A stretch of DNA of 64,000 nucleotides from an uncultured Bacteroidales bacterium (GTDB taxonomy: Bacteria > Bacteroidota > Bacteroidia > Bacteroidales > CAIWKO01), in NCBI GenBank assembly GCA_903913285.1, contig CAIWKO010000009.1, positions 1 to 64,000 on the forward strand. The letters run 5' to 3'. The position numbers were made by a program, and so were the translations under genes. The notes beneath the pieces were generated by a model. It was not told the origin of the DNA, made no database searches, and was given only the letters and a program-made list of their open reading frames with translations. How positions within the stretch are numbered: the first letter of the stretch is position 1; each line of letters opens with the position of its first letter. Positions 17,050-25,442 of this stretch are shown here, piece after piece.

Positions 17050-17095
17050 AGTATAAGTATATTTGTGGGGGAGAATGGGTTGGGGGTAGATTAAA
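17050..17095 (+). repeat. Promoter half of the dispersed intergenic element (copy 1)
   Basis: TATATTTG (17058-17065) is followed by TGGGGGAGAATGGGTTGGGGGTAGAT. The same TATATTTGT-GG-G...CTTGGGGGTGGAT layout occurs at 20380-20412. The upstream hairpin half seen in the other copies is not evident here. It should drive the gene at 17158. Confidence 0.5.
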
Positions 17096-17157
17096 TATTA
17101 AAGCATGCGGTTAAAAATCTGAACAATCTGTGCTTTTTTAGAATAGATTACTATATT

Positions 17158-19206
17158 ATGAAAAAAGCTATTACATTTTTTTATTTAGTTGTATTCATAG
17201 GTTATGCAGTAGAGGCACAATGGCAAAAAACAAATGGACCTTATGGCGGAGATATTTATTCTTTAGCCAAAGATGGTAGTAATATTTTTGCAGGAACTGC
17301 TAATGGTGTTTTTTTGTCTTCCAACGACGGGAATAGCTGGACTGGAAAGAATAATGGATTAATGCCATATTCTGAAATCATTGCAATTGCAATAAGTGGT
17401 AACAATATTTTTGCGGTAGATGATTATTTTGAAAAAGTTTATAGATCACAAGATTATGGCAATAGTTGGAATGAAATAAATAATGGTATGCCAACAAGTG
17501 CTTATTATTATTCAATAGCAATAAGTGGCAGCAATATTTTTTTGGGTACAGATCAAGGGGTTTATATTTCATCAGATAATGGAAATAATTGGACATCAAC
17601 AGGGATATCAGGTTATAGTATTTATGCTTTAGCAATTTATGGACCTAATATTTTTGCTGGAACTAATGGCGGCGTATATTTATCAACTAATAATGGCGGT
17701 ACTTGGAATGTTATGAACACAGGTTTGTCAGGCAGTGGTGTATGGGCATTAGCAATAAAAGGTGATACGGTCTTTGCAGGAACTTATGCTGGAGGAGTAT
17801 TTAAATCTACAAATAATGGTGGTAATTGGGCCGCTGTAAATAATGGATTACCTGCAAATTTAGAAATTATTTCTTTAGCTATTGACAATTCTTATATCTA
17901 TGCTGCATCAACTAATGGAATTATTTATAAATCTTTAAATAACGATAGTAATTGGTTTGCAGTTAATTCAGGGCTTCCAGCATATACTTATGGTAGATCA
18001 TTTATTAAAAGTGGAAGTAATGTTATTTTAGGTTCAGATCAAGGAGTCTATTTATCATCCAACAATGGTGGATTTTGGTCTGCAAGCAACGCTGGTATAA
18101 CGGGCAATTTTGTAATGGCAATGGCAGTGAGTGGGAATAATATTTTTGCAGGTACCGATGATGATGGAATATATTTATCATCAGATAATGGTAATAATTG
18201 GGCTTCTTTAAACACAGGTATTCCCAACAATAATGTTGAAGCATTAGTTGTTAATGGGAACAATATTTTCGCAGGAGCTTGGAGTGATGGAGTATATTTG
18301 TCAAGCAACAATGGAAATAGTTGGACTGCAGTTAATACGGGTTTGCCATCATCGAAATTGGTCACAGAATTAGCAGTTAGTGGAAACAATATTTTTGCGG
18401 GAAATTCGGGAGATGGAGTTTTTTTATCTTCAGATAGTGGTGGTAATTGGAATGCAGTTAACAATGGATTTCTCTATACAACAATAGTCGTAGATGCCTT
18501 GGCTGCGAATGGAGACAGTATTTATGCTGGTGCAGGAACGATGTATATGTCTTCAAACAATGGGAGTAATTGGAATTCAATAAATGCGGGTTTGTCAAAT
18601 AATAATGTTCAAGCAATTGCTATAAATGGAAATAATATTTATGCTGGAACGCTAAGTGACGGTATATATTTGTCTTCAAATAACGGTTTAAATTGGGATT
18701 CAATTAATACGGGATTGCCAGCTAATTGTGATGTAAGGTGTTTATTAATTAACGGAATTAATGTTTATGCTGGCACCGAAGGAAATGGAGTGTATTTATC
18801 CTCAAATAATGGTATTAATTGGACGGCAGTGAATACGGGCTTGACAAGTACTTATATTAGGTCATTAACTGTTAGCGGAGGATTCTTATATGCTGGTACA
18901 ATTGGCGGAGGTGTGTGGAGACGAGCATTATCTGAAATGGGTATTAATGAAAATAATAATGAAAAAGGTAACTCTATTATTTTTCCAAATCCTGCAAATG
19001 ATAAAATCACTATTTCTATTATAAATATGCTAATAGAAGAAATAAATATTAGCATTTTTGATCTTTCAGGTAAACTGATGATTACTAATAGATATCACAA
19101 TCAAGACAAAATTGACATAGATGTCAGCAAACTAGCTAAAGGAATTTATTTTATAAAACTACAATCAAATACTGATAATGAAACCAGAAAGATAGTAATA
19201 CAATAG
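17158..19206 (+). CDS. Secreted BNR-like repeat protein with T9SS type A sorting domain, 682 aa
   Basis: A signal peptide (MKKAITFFYLVVFIGYAVEAQ) is followed by about thirteen repeats of roughly 42 residues. Each has GNNIFAGT...GVYLSSNNGNSWTAVNTGLP-type strands with the SxDxGxxW/SSNNGxxW Asp-box of BNR/sortilin-like propellers. The C-terminal 75 residues (IIFPNPANDKITISI...GKLMI...LAKGIYFIKLQ...KIVIQ) are a T9SS type A sorting domain. The protein should be exported to the surface or medium. Enzymatic residues of sialidases (Arg triad) are not recognisable, so binding is likelier than catalysis. Codon use is strongly AT-rich compared with the housekeeping genes to the left. Confidence 0.88.
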   Translation: MKKAITFFYLVVFIGYAVEAQWQKTNGPYGGDIYSLAKDGSNIFAGTANGVFLSSNDGNSWTGKNNGLMPYSEIIAIAISGNNIFAVDDYFEKVYRSQDYGNSWNEINNGMPTSAYYYSIAISGSNIFLGTDQGVYISSDNGNNWTSTGISGYSIYALAIYGPNIFAGTNGGVYLSTNNGGTWNVMNTGLSGSGVWALAIKGDTVFAGTYAGGVFKSTNNGGNWAAVNNGLPANLEIISLAIDNSYIYAASTNGIIYKSLNNDSNWFAVNSGLPAYTYGRSFIKSGSNVILGSDQGVYLSSNNGGFWSASNAGITGNFVMAMAVSGNNIFAGTDDDGIYLSSDNGNNWASLNTGIPNNNVEALVVNGNNIFAGAWSDGVYLSSNNGNSWTAVNTGLPSSKLVTELAVSGNNIFAGNSGDGVFLSSDSGGNWNAVNNGFLYTTIVVDALAANGDSIYAGAGTMYMSSNNGSNWNSINAGLSNNNVQAIAINGNNIYAGTLSDGIYLSSNNGLNWDSINTGLPANCDVRCLLINGINVYAGTEGNGVYLSSNNGINWTAVNTGLTSTYIRSLTVSGGFLYAGTIGGGVWRRALSEMGINENNNEKGNSIIFPNPANDKITISIINMLIEEINISIFDLSGKLMITNRYHNQDKIDIDVSKLAKGIYFIKLQSNTDNETRKIVIQ

Positions 19207-19352
19207 CTACACAGGTATTATTAGGTTTTATTTATTTTGATCTATTTCTTCAAATCTGATACTTCCATTTCTTTTCAAAAAATTAGTGAAAAATTTGTTA
19301 AATATATTTGGTTTGATGAATTTTTTCTAGTAATTTTGTTATAAACAATAAA

Positions 19353-20213
19353 ATGGAAACTGATATTTTCAATAGAACCCCAGATGATACTTGTTTACTT
19401 TGTCATAATAATAAAGCAACTAAAACAAAATCTCATATTATTTCAAAATTTTTAGGGAATGAATTGAAAAAATATAATAATAATAGACTTAAGCTTATTT
19501 CAAGTGATAAAAAAAGCAAACCAGAACAAGACTTGCCTGAAGCTAATTATTTATACTGTCCTGATTGTGAAAATAAATTTGGAATTATTGAAACAGAAGT
19601 TAGTCGTATACTCCTACAAATAAACAAAATCAGTTATTCGCATAATTTTACTTTAATTGCAAAGTATTCTGAAGAGTACATGATAAAAAATAATAAATTA
19701 GAACCTGCTCTTCTTTATCTTTTCATGTATATTCAAGTATGGAGAACATCATCTTTTGTTAATAATTTGTTTGATAAAACAAAAATAGAGAATGTCAATA
19801 ATTACAGAATATTTGAATATTTCAGGTTGAATTTAAAATTTGAAGATAATCTACGTACAATTCTAAATGAAAATCTTTTTCTAAGAAAGGCAGAGTTAAT
19901 TAACAATCTTGAAATGGTAAAACATAAATTATCTGTTTTCCCTTTTGTATTATTTACACATAAAGGAAATGTTAATTTAGAAAGCAGATATTTTTATACG
20001 AACACATCTAATGAAGATACAGCATTGCTATACATGAATAATTTTAAACTCGTGATGTTTTTTAATAACAATATTCCCAATTCTTTGGGACCCTATATTA
20101 ATTCAAAAATAACTGATGCTAATATTACTATTTTATCCAAAAATACATGGCAAAACTTAGATGAAAGTTTTAAGAATGATTTTTGGAATTGGAATAAGGA
20201 TATTAATAATTAG
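19353..20213 (+). CDS. HNH-like Cys4 zinc-site protein, unknown function, 286 aa
   Basis: The N-terminus has C14-x2-C17, then a KSHIISKF motif (His28), then C69-x2-C72 in YCPDCENKFGIIETE. Two CxxC knuckles framing a SHII-K-F segment are typical of a broad set of uncharacterised HNH/treble-clef proteins found in variable genome regions. The remaining 200 residues are helical, Asn/Lys/Phe-rich and unfamiliar. There is no signal peptide, so it should be cytoplasmic. It is one of the most AT-rich genes here, which suggests acquisition. A nuclease role is possible but unproven. The distance to the previous stop is 146 bases. Confidence 0.55.
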   Translation: METDIFNRTPDDTCLLCHNNKATKTKSHIISKFLGNELKKYNNNRLKLISSDKKSKPEQDLPEANYLYCPDCENKFGIIETEVSRILLQINKISYSHNFTLIAKYSEEYMIKNNKLEPALLYLFMYIQVWRTSSFVNNLFDKTKIENVNNYRIFEYFRLNLKFEDNLRTILNENLFLRKAELINNLEMVKHKLSVFPFVLFTHKGNVNLESRYFYTNTSNEDTALLYMNNFKLVMFFNNNIPNSLGPYINSKITDANITILSKNTWQNLDESFKNDFWNWNKDINN

Positions 20214-20319
20214 ATATAAAAAAACCCTTTCAGTTTCAGGCTCCGTCCTTCATAGTAATATTAAACTAGACTGTTGCCTGAAATGAATTAAAAAAAGGAA
20301 CAGTAAAAAGATAAAAGCA

Positions 20320-20410
20320 TAGTCTTTGCATTTTTCTTCAATTATCTTATAATAAATTCATTCGCAAACCAAAAAAATCTATATTTGTAGGAGCAAAAGG
20401 CTTGGGGGTG
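20320..20410 (+). repeat. Dispersed intergenic element (copy 2) upstream of the DUF4440-like gene
   Basis: The sequence TTTTTCTTCAATTATC..AATAAATTCATTCGCAAA..AAAAA leads to TATATTTG (20380-20387), then TAGGAGCAAAAGGCTTGGGGG. It matches the copies at 21063, 22074 and 25218 over about 80 bases. The -7 element TAnnTTTG lies at a constant place. Confidence 0.75.
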
Positions 20411-20503
20411 GATAAATGTTAGCTCTATTAGAAAGCAATATAAACTTTAGCTGAAAGAAATTACGAAAATCTGGCTTATAAATTAGTATTAAAACGTAAG
20501 AAT

Positions 20504-20968
20504 ATGATGAATGGTAAATTATTCAGAAAGATGAAAACATTTTTTTATCCGGTTATTTTTGTTCTGCTTGTTGCCTCCTGCAGTCACAGCAAAAACAAGG
20601 AAGAAGTAAAGCAAGAAATTTTCAAAACCGAAAAGGCATTTGAAAAAATGGCAGCTGAGAAAGGGGTGGCAGAAGCATTTTATTATTTTGCCGACGAAAA
20701 CGCTGTTATAAAAAGGAAAAACGACACGCTTATAATGGGCAAAGAAAATATTAGAAATTTTTACGGGAAGAAGAAAAATACACATGAAACCGTAAATTGG
20801 ACACCCGATTTTATTGATGTATCGGATTGCGGCACTCTTGGGTATACCTATGGTAAATATGCCTGGAAAATAACAAAACCAAATGGCGAAGTTGTTGAGT
20901 ATAAAGGAATCTTTCATACCGTTTGGAAAAAGCAGAAAGATGGTAGCTGGAAGTATGTGTGGGATTAA
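20504..20968 (+). CDS. NTF2-like (DUF4440-type) lipoprotein, 154 aa
   Basis: The lipoprotein signal reads FFYPVIFVLLVASC, then SHSKNK. The mature part follows the SnoaL/DUF4440 pattern: EIFKTEKAFEKMAAEKGVAEAFYYFADENAVIKRKNDTLIMGKENI, later GYTYGKYAWKI and GIFHTVWKKQKDGSWKYVWD. NTF2-fold proteins of this type bind small ligands or have diverse enzymatic roles, and this one should sit on the periplasmic side. The first Met (20504) or the Met at 20531 could both start a valid signal peptide. It is a single-gene unit preceded by copy 2 of the intergenic element. Confidence 0.8.
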   Translation: MMNGKLFRKMKTFFYPVIFVLLVASCSHSKNKEEVKQEIFKTEKAFEKMAAEKGVAEAFYYFADENAVIKRKNDTLIMGKENIRNFYGKKKNTHETVNWTPDFIDVSDCGTLGYTYGKYAWKITKPNGEVVEYKGIFHTVWKKQKDGSWKYVWD

Positions 20969-21062
20969 ATCAATTGTAGTTAAGTTCGGCTGTACACAGG
21001 GTTAAATGCTTGCTTGTGTTTCCCGGCTCAGCGAGGGCTATATCTATGTCCTTATATTTATT

Positions 21063-21152
21063 AAGGCTCATCCTTTTTCTTCAAACTTCCTAAAATAAAT
21101 TCGATCGCAAAACAAAAAAATATTAAATTTGTGGAGGTTAAAGGGTTTTGGA
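21063..21152 (+). repeat. Dispersed intergenic element (copy 3) upstream of the SIMPL gene
   Basis: The AAGG-CTCAT-CCTT hairpin is followed by TTTTCTTCAAACTTCC, AAATAAATTCGATCGCAAAAC and the -7 element TAAATTTG (21124-21131), then TGGAGGTTAAAGG. This layout suggests a terminator for the gene to the left and a promoter for the gene to the right, joined in one conserved element. Confidence 0.8.
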
Positions 21153-21252
21153 AGCGGATCGATTGAATTTTAATAATATAAACAGTAGAAAATAGATACC
21201 CATAACAGTTCAGTATTAATAAATAGTGCCAGTGGGCAACAATACAATGATT

Positions 21253-22008
21253 ATGGAATTTAAAAATAAGCTACCCATGAAAAATCATCTAAACACCATC
21301 TTTATTGCATTAGCAATAGTATTATCAGCATTACTCTTTTCAAATGCATTTAAAAGTAAGAACAAGACGAGAAATACGATATCTGTTACAGGTTTGGGAA
21401 GCAGAGATTTTATTTCTGATCTAATTGTATGGAATGGTTCGTTTTCTAAAAAGAATATGAACTTGAAAGATGCTTATGCTGAACTTGATAAAGATAGAGA
21501 TGAAATTAAAAAATATCTTGTTTCAAAAGGGTTAAAAAGTGAAAGTATTGTATTTTCTGCGGTAGAGATAGATAAGGATTTTGAGACTATTTTTGATAAT
21601 AATGGTAATAAAACAAAATCTGTCTTTTCGGGTTACGATCTTAAACAAGATGTGCAAATAGAATCACATGAAGTTGATAAAGTTGAGAACGTTTCGAGGC
21701 AAGTTAGCGAATTAATAAACTCCGGTGTTGAATTTTATTCAGATAAACCGCAATACTATTATACCAAGTTAGCCGAACTTAAAATTGAAATGATAGCAGA
21801 GGCGACAAAGGATGCTAATATTCGGGCTGAAAAGATCGCTAAAAATGCGAACAGTGATCTGGGACAATTGAAAGATGCTGAAATGGGAGTTTTCCAAATT
21901 GTTGCACAAAATTCATCAGAGGGATACTCATGGGGAGGTGCTTTTAATACTACTTCTAAAAGAAAGACTGCAACCATAACAGTTAAACTGGAATACGAAG
22001 TAAAATAA
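21253..22008 (+). CDS. SIMPL domain (DUF541) protein, 251 aa
   Basis: A membrane helix or uncleaved signal (HLNTIFIALAIVLSALLFSNAF) is followed by a SIMPL domain: TISVTGLGSRDFISDLIVWNGSFSKKNMNLKDAYAELDKDRDEIKKYLVSKGLKSESI, and the late KDANIRAEKIAKNANSDLGQLKDAEMGVFQI. SIMPL proteins (YggE-like) are periplasmic and are associated with oxidative or envelope stress, but their mechanism is not settled. Starts at 21247, 21253 or 21277 are all plausible; 21277 gives the shortest clean signal. The gene stands alone between copies 3 and 4 of the intergenic element. Confidence 0.85.
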   Translation: MEFKNKLPMKNHLNTIFIALAIVLSALLFSNAFKSKNKTRNTISVTGLGSRDFISDLIVWNGSFSKKNMNLKDAYAELDKDRDEIKKYLVSKGLKSESIVFSAVEIDKDFETIFDNNGNKTKSVFSGYDLKQDVQIESHEVDKVENVSRQVSELINSGVEFYSDKPQYYYTKLAELKIEMIAEATKDANIRAEKIAKNANSDLGQLKDAEMGVFQIVAQNSSEGYSWGGAFNTTSKRKTATITVKLEYEVK

Positions 22009-22073
22009 TAACACCTTAGTCAACGTATGCACAACCAATTGGGTTTAGGTTATGCCTTAGCCCATATATTTTT

Positions 22074-22160
22074 AAAGGCTCAGCCTTATTCTTCAAACTT
22101 TCTAAAATAAATTCGTTCGCAAAACAAAAAATATTAAATTTGTGGAAGTGAAAGGCATAA
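22074..22160 (+). repeat. Dispersed intergenic element (copy 4) upstream of the DUF4349 gene
   Basis: The perfect AAGGC-TCA-GCCTT hairpin (about 22075-22087) is followed by ATTCTTCAAACTTTC, AAATAAATTCGTTCGCAAAAC and the -7 element TAAATTTG (22135-22142), then TGGAAGTGAAAGGC. Just downstream, CGTTGC and GCAACG form a further 6-base inverted repeat around TAATGTTAT (about 22163-22183). Confidence 0.8.
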
Positions 22161-22238
22161 GTCGTTGCTAATGTTATGCAACGGCAGAGGATGGAACGAT
22201 AAATCAATATCAGAATTTGTTCATTAAAACTATAATTT

Positions 22239-23162
22239 ATGAAAGCAAAAAAACCATTCAAAAAAAGATTTATCCGCTTGCTGATCATTTTCGGCATATT
22301 GTTCTTTGTCATGCTCGGTTTGAGGCTGCTCTACGGCTACAAATACTCCGAACTGCGTGTTCAGCAGTCGGGCGATCAGGAAGTGTTCAGCTCGTTCGGC
22401 GATGTGAAAAAGAATTATGCTTCGGAGAAGCTGGAATTAAAAGAAATGAGTGTGAAAATGCCGTCTCCTTCGCAAACGGAAAGCAGCATCGAAATGCCGA
22501 ATGAGGCCAAATACGAAAAAACAGCCACACTACGGTCGAAGACATCGCAGTTCGAAAAAGACGAAACCAACACCCGCTCACAGATATCGCGTTTCAAAGC
22601 CGTGGTACAATATGAAAAGAAATCCGGGAACAAAGGAAATCGGGAACTTCGCCTTTTGATAGGTGTTACCCCCGATCGCTTCGATTCTCTGTACACAGCA
22701 CTACAGAAGATAGGTCAGATAAAATTCAACGAAGTGGTTAAGGTTGACAAGACCAACGATTTTCGCAAACTGATGGCCGAAAAAGCATCTTACGAACGCA
22801 TACTGAACTCGCTCAACGAACTTAAATCGAAGAACGGCAACATACAGGAGTATATTTCGCTGCACGATAAAATATTTGAAATAGAAAGCCAGATGCAGGA
22901 TATAGGAGTGAGGCTTGGCGATTTCAATACCGAAGATCAGTTTTGTACCATTAAGCTGTCGTTGTTGGAAGGAATAAAGGAGAAAACAACCAACAGTTTC
23001 TGGATACGCCTGAAAGTGGCTTTTGAATGGACAGCGATCTACTACCTGTTATTATTACTGGCTTTTGCAGCAATTTCCTTAACTGCTTTTCTGATTATCG
23101 TATCGAGTGATAAGATAGTGGACATGCGCGAAAAGATGATAGCCAGACATAAGCAGGAATGA
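22239..23162 (+). CDS. DUF4349 membrane protein, 307 aa
   Basis: An N-terminal membrane helix (FIRLLIIFGILFFVMLGLRLLY) and a C-terminal one (AIYYLLLLLAFAAISLTAFLIIVSS) bracket a domain of about 200 residues. The domain has the DUF4349 features: a beta-rich RELRLLIGVTPDRFDSLYTALQKIGQIKF segment, a coiled-coil-like KLMAEKASYERILNSLNELKSKNGNIQEYISLHDKIFEIESQMQDI segment, and a final CTIKLSLLE strand. Its function is unknown; it should span the inner membrane with the domain outside. Its codon use is less AT-rich than that of the neighbours. A terminator follows directly. Confidence 0.85.
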   Translation: MKAKKPFKKRFIRLLIIFGILFFVMLGLRLLYGYKYSELRVQQSGDQEVFSSFGDVKKNYASEKLELKEMSVKMPSPSQTESSIEMPNEAKYEKTATLRSKTSQFEKDETNTRSQISRFKAVVQYEKKSGNKGNRELRLLIGVTPDRFDSLYTALQKIGQIKFNEVVKVDKTNDFRKLMAEKASYERILNSLNELKSKNGNIQEYISLHDKIFEIESQMQDIGVRLGDFNTEDQFCTIKLSLLEGIKEKTTNSFWIRLKVAFEWTAIYYLLLLLAFAAISLTAFLIIVSSDKIVDMREKMIARHKQE

Positions 23163-23169
23163 GCCTTAT

Positions 23170-23198
23170 AGTGCTTTGGCTATGCCAAAGCACTTTTC
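23170..23198 (+). terminator. Intrinsic terminator of the DUF4349 gene
   Basis: AGTGCTTTGGC (23170-23180), loop TAT, GCCAAAGCACT (23184-23194), then TTTCTCTTTT. The stem is perfect. Confidence 0.85.
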
Positions 23199-23299
23199 TC
23201 TTTTGCTTTTACCCGAACATAGTAACATAAATTCCGGTTCAATTATTTCAAATTTTATGGAATTGTACCTCCCATTATATCTATATACAAAATGACCTT

Positions 23300-24007
23300 A
23301 TGAAAAGAAAATTATTAGTCTGTTTGCCTTTGGCAGTGATGCTTGTTTCGTTGTTCTGTTTTTTAGGTTGCGGGCAATCCAATAACACAAAAAACGAACA
23401 AAATTCGCAGATAAAAGCCGATACGAATACCATAGTGTTATTCAGAAACTGGCGCTTAAACGTTGATCAATTAAAATTGACAGATACTGCCAGGTCCTTA
23501 AAGGGCTTCAAAATAATAGATATCAGTAAAGATCCGTGCTATTGGACCCAGAAAAAATGGAGTGATAAACCGCAGTTTCCGGTAATGAGTAAAAAAGATA
23601 CAGTAGCCTGGCTGAAAATAGAACGCGAAAGCATCATTTTGCTCGATGGCAAGAATAAAAAAACGAAATGGCAATACACTACCGCCAATAATTATATGGA
23701 AAATGCCAAAAGCATTTTGTGCGGCGATTCGTTGTATATAGCAAATTATTCGCCCATAGCTACAGGCTCGGCACTTATCTGTTTGAGTTATTCAAGCGGC
23801 AAGGTCATCTGGATTGGTGACGTAAAACAATTGATGATTTGCCACAGCAAGTACAAAAATGAAGTGTTCATCCACAAGGTCGGGAACAAAATAGTTATTG
23901 CCGGCGATGAGTCGGGAGGTATACTGCAGGTGGTTGACAGCCGCAGCGGAAAGAACTTGTTTTGTACACATGATGCTGCTTCGAAACTGCTGAATGATAA
24001 GCCCTGA
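23300..24007 (+). CDS. Hypothetical lipoprotein with PQQ-like strands, 235 aa
   Basis: The lipoprotein signal LLVCLPLAVMLVSLFCFLGC is followed by GQSNNTKNEQ. The body contains repeated beta-strand blocks of the outer-membrane-assembly or quinoprotein kind (VAWLKIERESIILLDGKNKKTKWQYT, LICLSYSSGKVIWIGDVKQ, GGILQVVDSRSGKNLF), suggesting a small or incomplete beta-propeller. No cofactor residues can be named, and the function is unknown. It is a monocistronic gene without the dispersed intergenic element in front. Confidence 0.6.
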   Translation: MKRKLLVCLPLAVMLVSLFCFLGCGQSNNTKNEQNSQIKADTNTIVLFRNWRLNVDQLKLTDTARSLKGFKIIDISKDPCYWTQKKWSDKPQFPVMSKKDTVAWLKIERESIILLDGKNKKTKWQYTTANNYMENAKSILCGDSLYIANYSPIATGSALICLSYSSGKVIWIGDVKQLMICHSKYKNEVFIHKVGNKIVIAGDESGGILQVVDSRSGKNLFCTHDAASKLLNDKP

Positions 24008-24119
24008 TACTTTTTTGACAGACGATTGTTTCAAGAACTTATAAATGCAAAAGCTTACTTCGGGCTTCGTGGCTTTGCTCAATAGCATTCACCAAACGAC
24101 CGATTGATAAAAATAATAG

Positions 24120-24127
24120 TAATTTTG
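24120..24127 (+). promoter_or_regulatory. TAATTTTG -7 element upstream of the Fe-S membrane protein
   Basis: TAATTTTG lies about 95 bases before the start codon and matches TAnnTTTG. No clear -33 element was seen. Confidence 0.35.
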
Positions 24128-24221
24128 ACGAATAAACATTAAATCTCATGAATGCAATAGAAGCATGGTTCAGTGAGACTTTATGAACAATTACGATGGA
24201 TAACAAATACTCTTTTTTGCA

Positions 24222-25166
24222 ATGAATATCATAAAAAGAAAACTGGCTAAAAGCATTTTCATCTTTTTAGTATTTCTTGCCATTGGATTATTTTTATGGC
24301 TGGCAAAAGGCACTTTATTCTATCTGTTTAATTTTGGCTATATTGGACTATCAGTTTCGTTGGGAACAGCATTAAACGGTATTCTGCCCCGTGATAAAAA
24401 AATGTGGAGCCGAAAGATTACTCAGCTGATGATAGGTATTTATTTGTTGGGAGTTTTAGGTTTTTTTGGGCATGAGAATATGCAAATTGAAGGATTCTTT
24501 TTTTATTTGTTAGCAGGAATTTTTTCGGGGCCAGTGATTCACTATTTTGTTGCCAAGATTTTTGGTACATTATTGTTTGGACGGGGTTATTGTGGTTGGG
24601 CCTGCTGGACCATGATGGTCACAGATCTTCTTCCCTGGATGAAACCCAAAAAAGGGAGGTTGAGATATTGGGGGATGGTTCGTTATGTGCATTTTTTTGG
24701 TGTGTTGTCATTGGTACTTGTTTTATGGTACTCTTTTCAGGCAAACGATACGAGAAATATTTCGATGATGCTTTTTAAATGGTTGATAATTGGAAATCTG
24801 ACTTATTATTCAATTGCTATAATACTTGCAGCGGTGTTTAAAGATAACCGGGCATTCTGTAAATATGCTTGCCCGATACCTGTATTAATGAAACTAGGTG
24901 CCCCATTTTCGATCTGGAAAATTAAAATTGAAAAAGATAAATGTACAGAATGCAGGTTGTGTGAAAAGAATTGTCCTATGAATGTTAAACTCTTAGGGTA
25001 TATGAAAACCAATAAAAGAGTTGCTTCAACAGAGTGCATTGCATGCCAGCAATGTGTAAATATATGTCCTAAAAATGCAATTCGGTATACAAAAGGTTTT
25101 GACCTTGAATTGAAGGGATATATAAATTATAATAATGTGCAAAAGTTGAATAAAGAAAATGAATAA
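24222..25166 (+). CDS. Membrane-bound ferredoxin-type protein (NapH/CcoG-like), 314 aa
   Basis: Several membrane helices occupy the first 220 residues. Between them lie the Cys motifs LFGRGYCGWACWTMMVTD and, later, CKYACPIPV, as in NapH/NosR/CcoG family electron-transfer proteins. The C-terminal part has two [4Fe-4S] motifs, CTECRLCEKNCPMN and CIACQQCVNICPKN. It should pass electrons across or along the inner membrane. The redox partner is not encoded nearby. The single-gene setting and lack of a nap, nos or cco cluster leave its pathway open. Confidence 0.8.
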   Translation: MNIIKRKLAKSIFIFLVFLAIGLFLWLAKGTLFYLFNFGYIGLSVSLGTALNGILPRDKKMWSRKITQLMIGIYLLGVLGFFGHENMQIEGFFFYLLAGIFSGPVIHYFVAKIFGTLLFGRGYCGWACWTMMVTDLLPWMKPKKGRLRYWGMVRYVHFFGVLSLVLVLWYSFQANDTRNISMMLFKWLIIGNLTYYSIAIILAAVFKDNRAFCKYACPIPVLMKLGAPFSIWKIKIEKDKCTECRLCEKNCPMNVKLLGYMKTNKRVASTECIACQQCVNICPKNAIRYTKGFDLELKGYINYNNVQKLNKENE

Positions 25167-25217
25167 TAAGTGTTCATTCAGGCTCGGTATAAACTATTTC
25201 TTTAGTTAGAACATCAC

Positions 25218-25300
25218 TAAGGGCTTTGCCTTTTCTTCAATCTTCCTAAAATAACTTCATTCGCAAAAAAAAACTATATTTGTGGGAGTGAAAGGATTGG
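25218..25300 (+). repeat. Dispersed intergenic element (copy 5) upstream of the collagen-like lipoprotein
   Basis: AAGGGCTTTGCCTT (a short hairpin) is followed by TTCTTCAATCTTCC, AAATAACTTCATTCGCAAA and the -7 element TATATTTG (25275-25282), then TGGGAGTGAAAGG. The order of blocks is identical to copies 3 and 4. Confidence 0.78.
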
Positions 25301-25442
25301 TATGATTAATGCGATATAGCATCTTTTTAGAATTTAATTTGAAGAAAAAACACAGTTAATTTTGAATATTATAGGTGGAGGCAGAAACCACTTGAAAAAA
25401 ACGCTTACATAAAAAACAAAAGTGGCGACCACGCATATTAAC

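Larger units (their letters stand above)
16264..17157. other. 900-base intergenic region holding the 21-bp array and a promoter
   Basis: Apart from the 21-bp array, this region holds AT-rich sequence, a run of A at about 17010-17020 and a TATATTTGTGGGGG promoter element near 17058. No convincing gene is seen. The open frames crossing the array owe their length to the repeat unit being a multiple of three. Confidence 0.5.

Noticed and set aside
17050-25300. Classical chromosomal integron
   Set aside because: No integrase gene is seen, and the repeated elements lack clear paired GTTRRRY/RYYYAAC boxes. The cassette-like layout is therefore reported only as a pattern.
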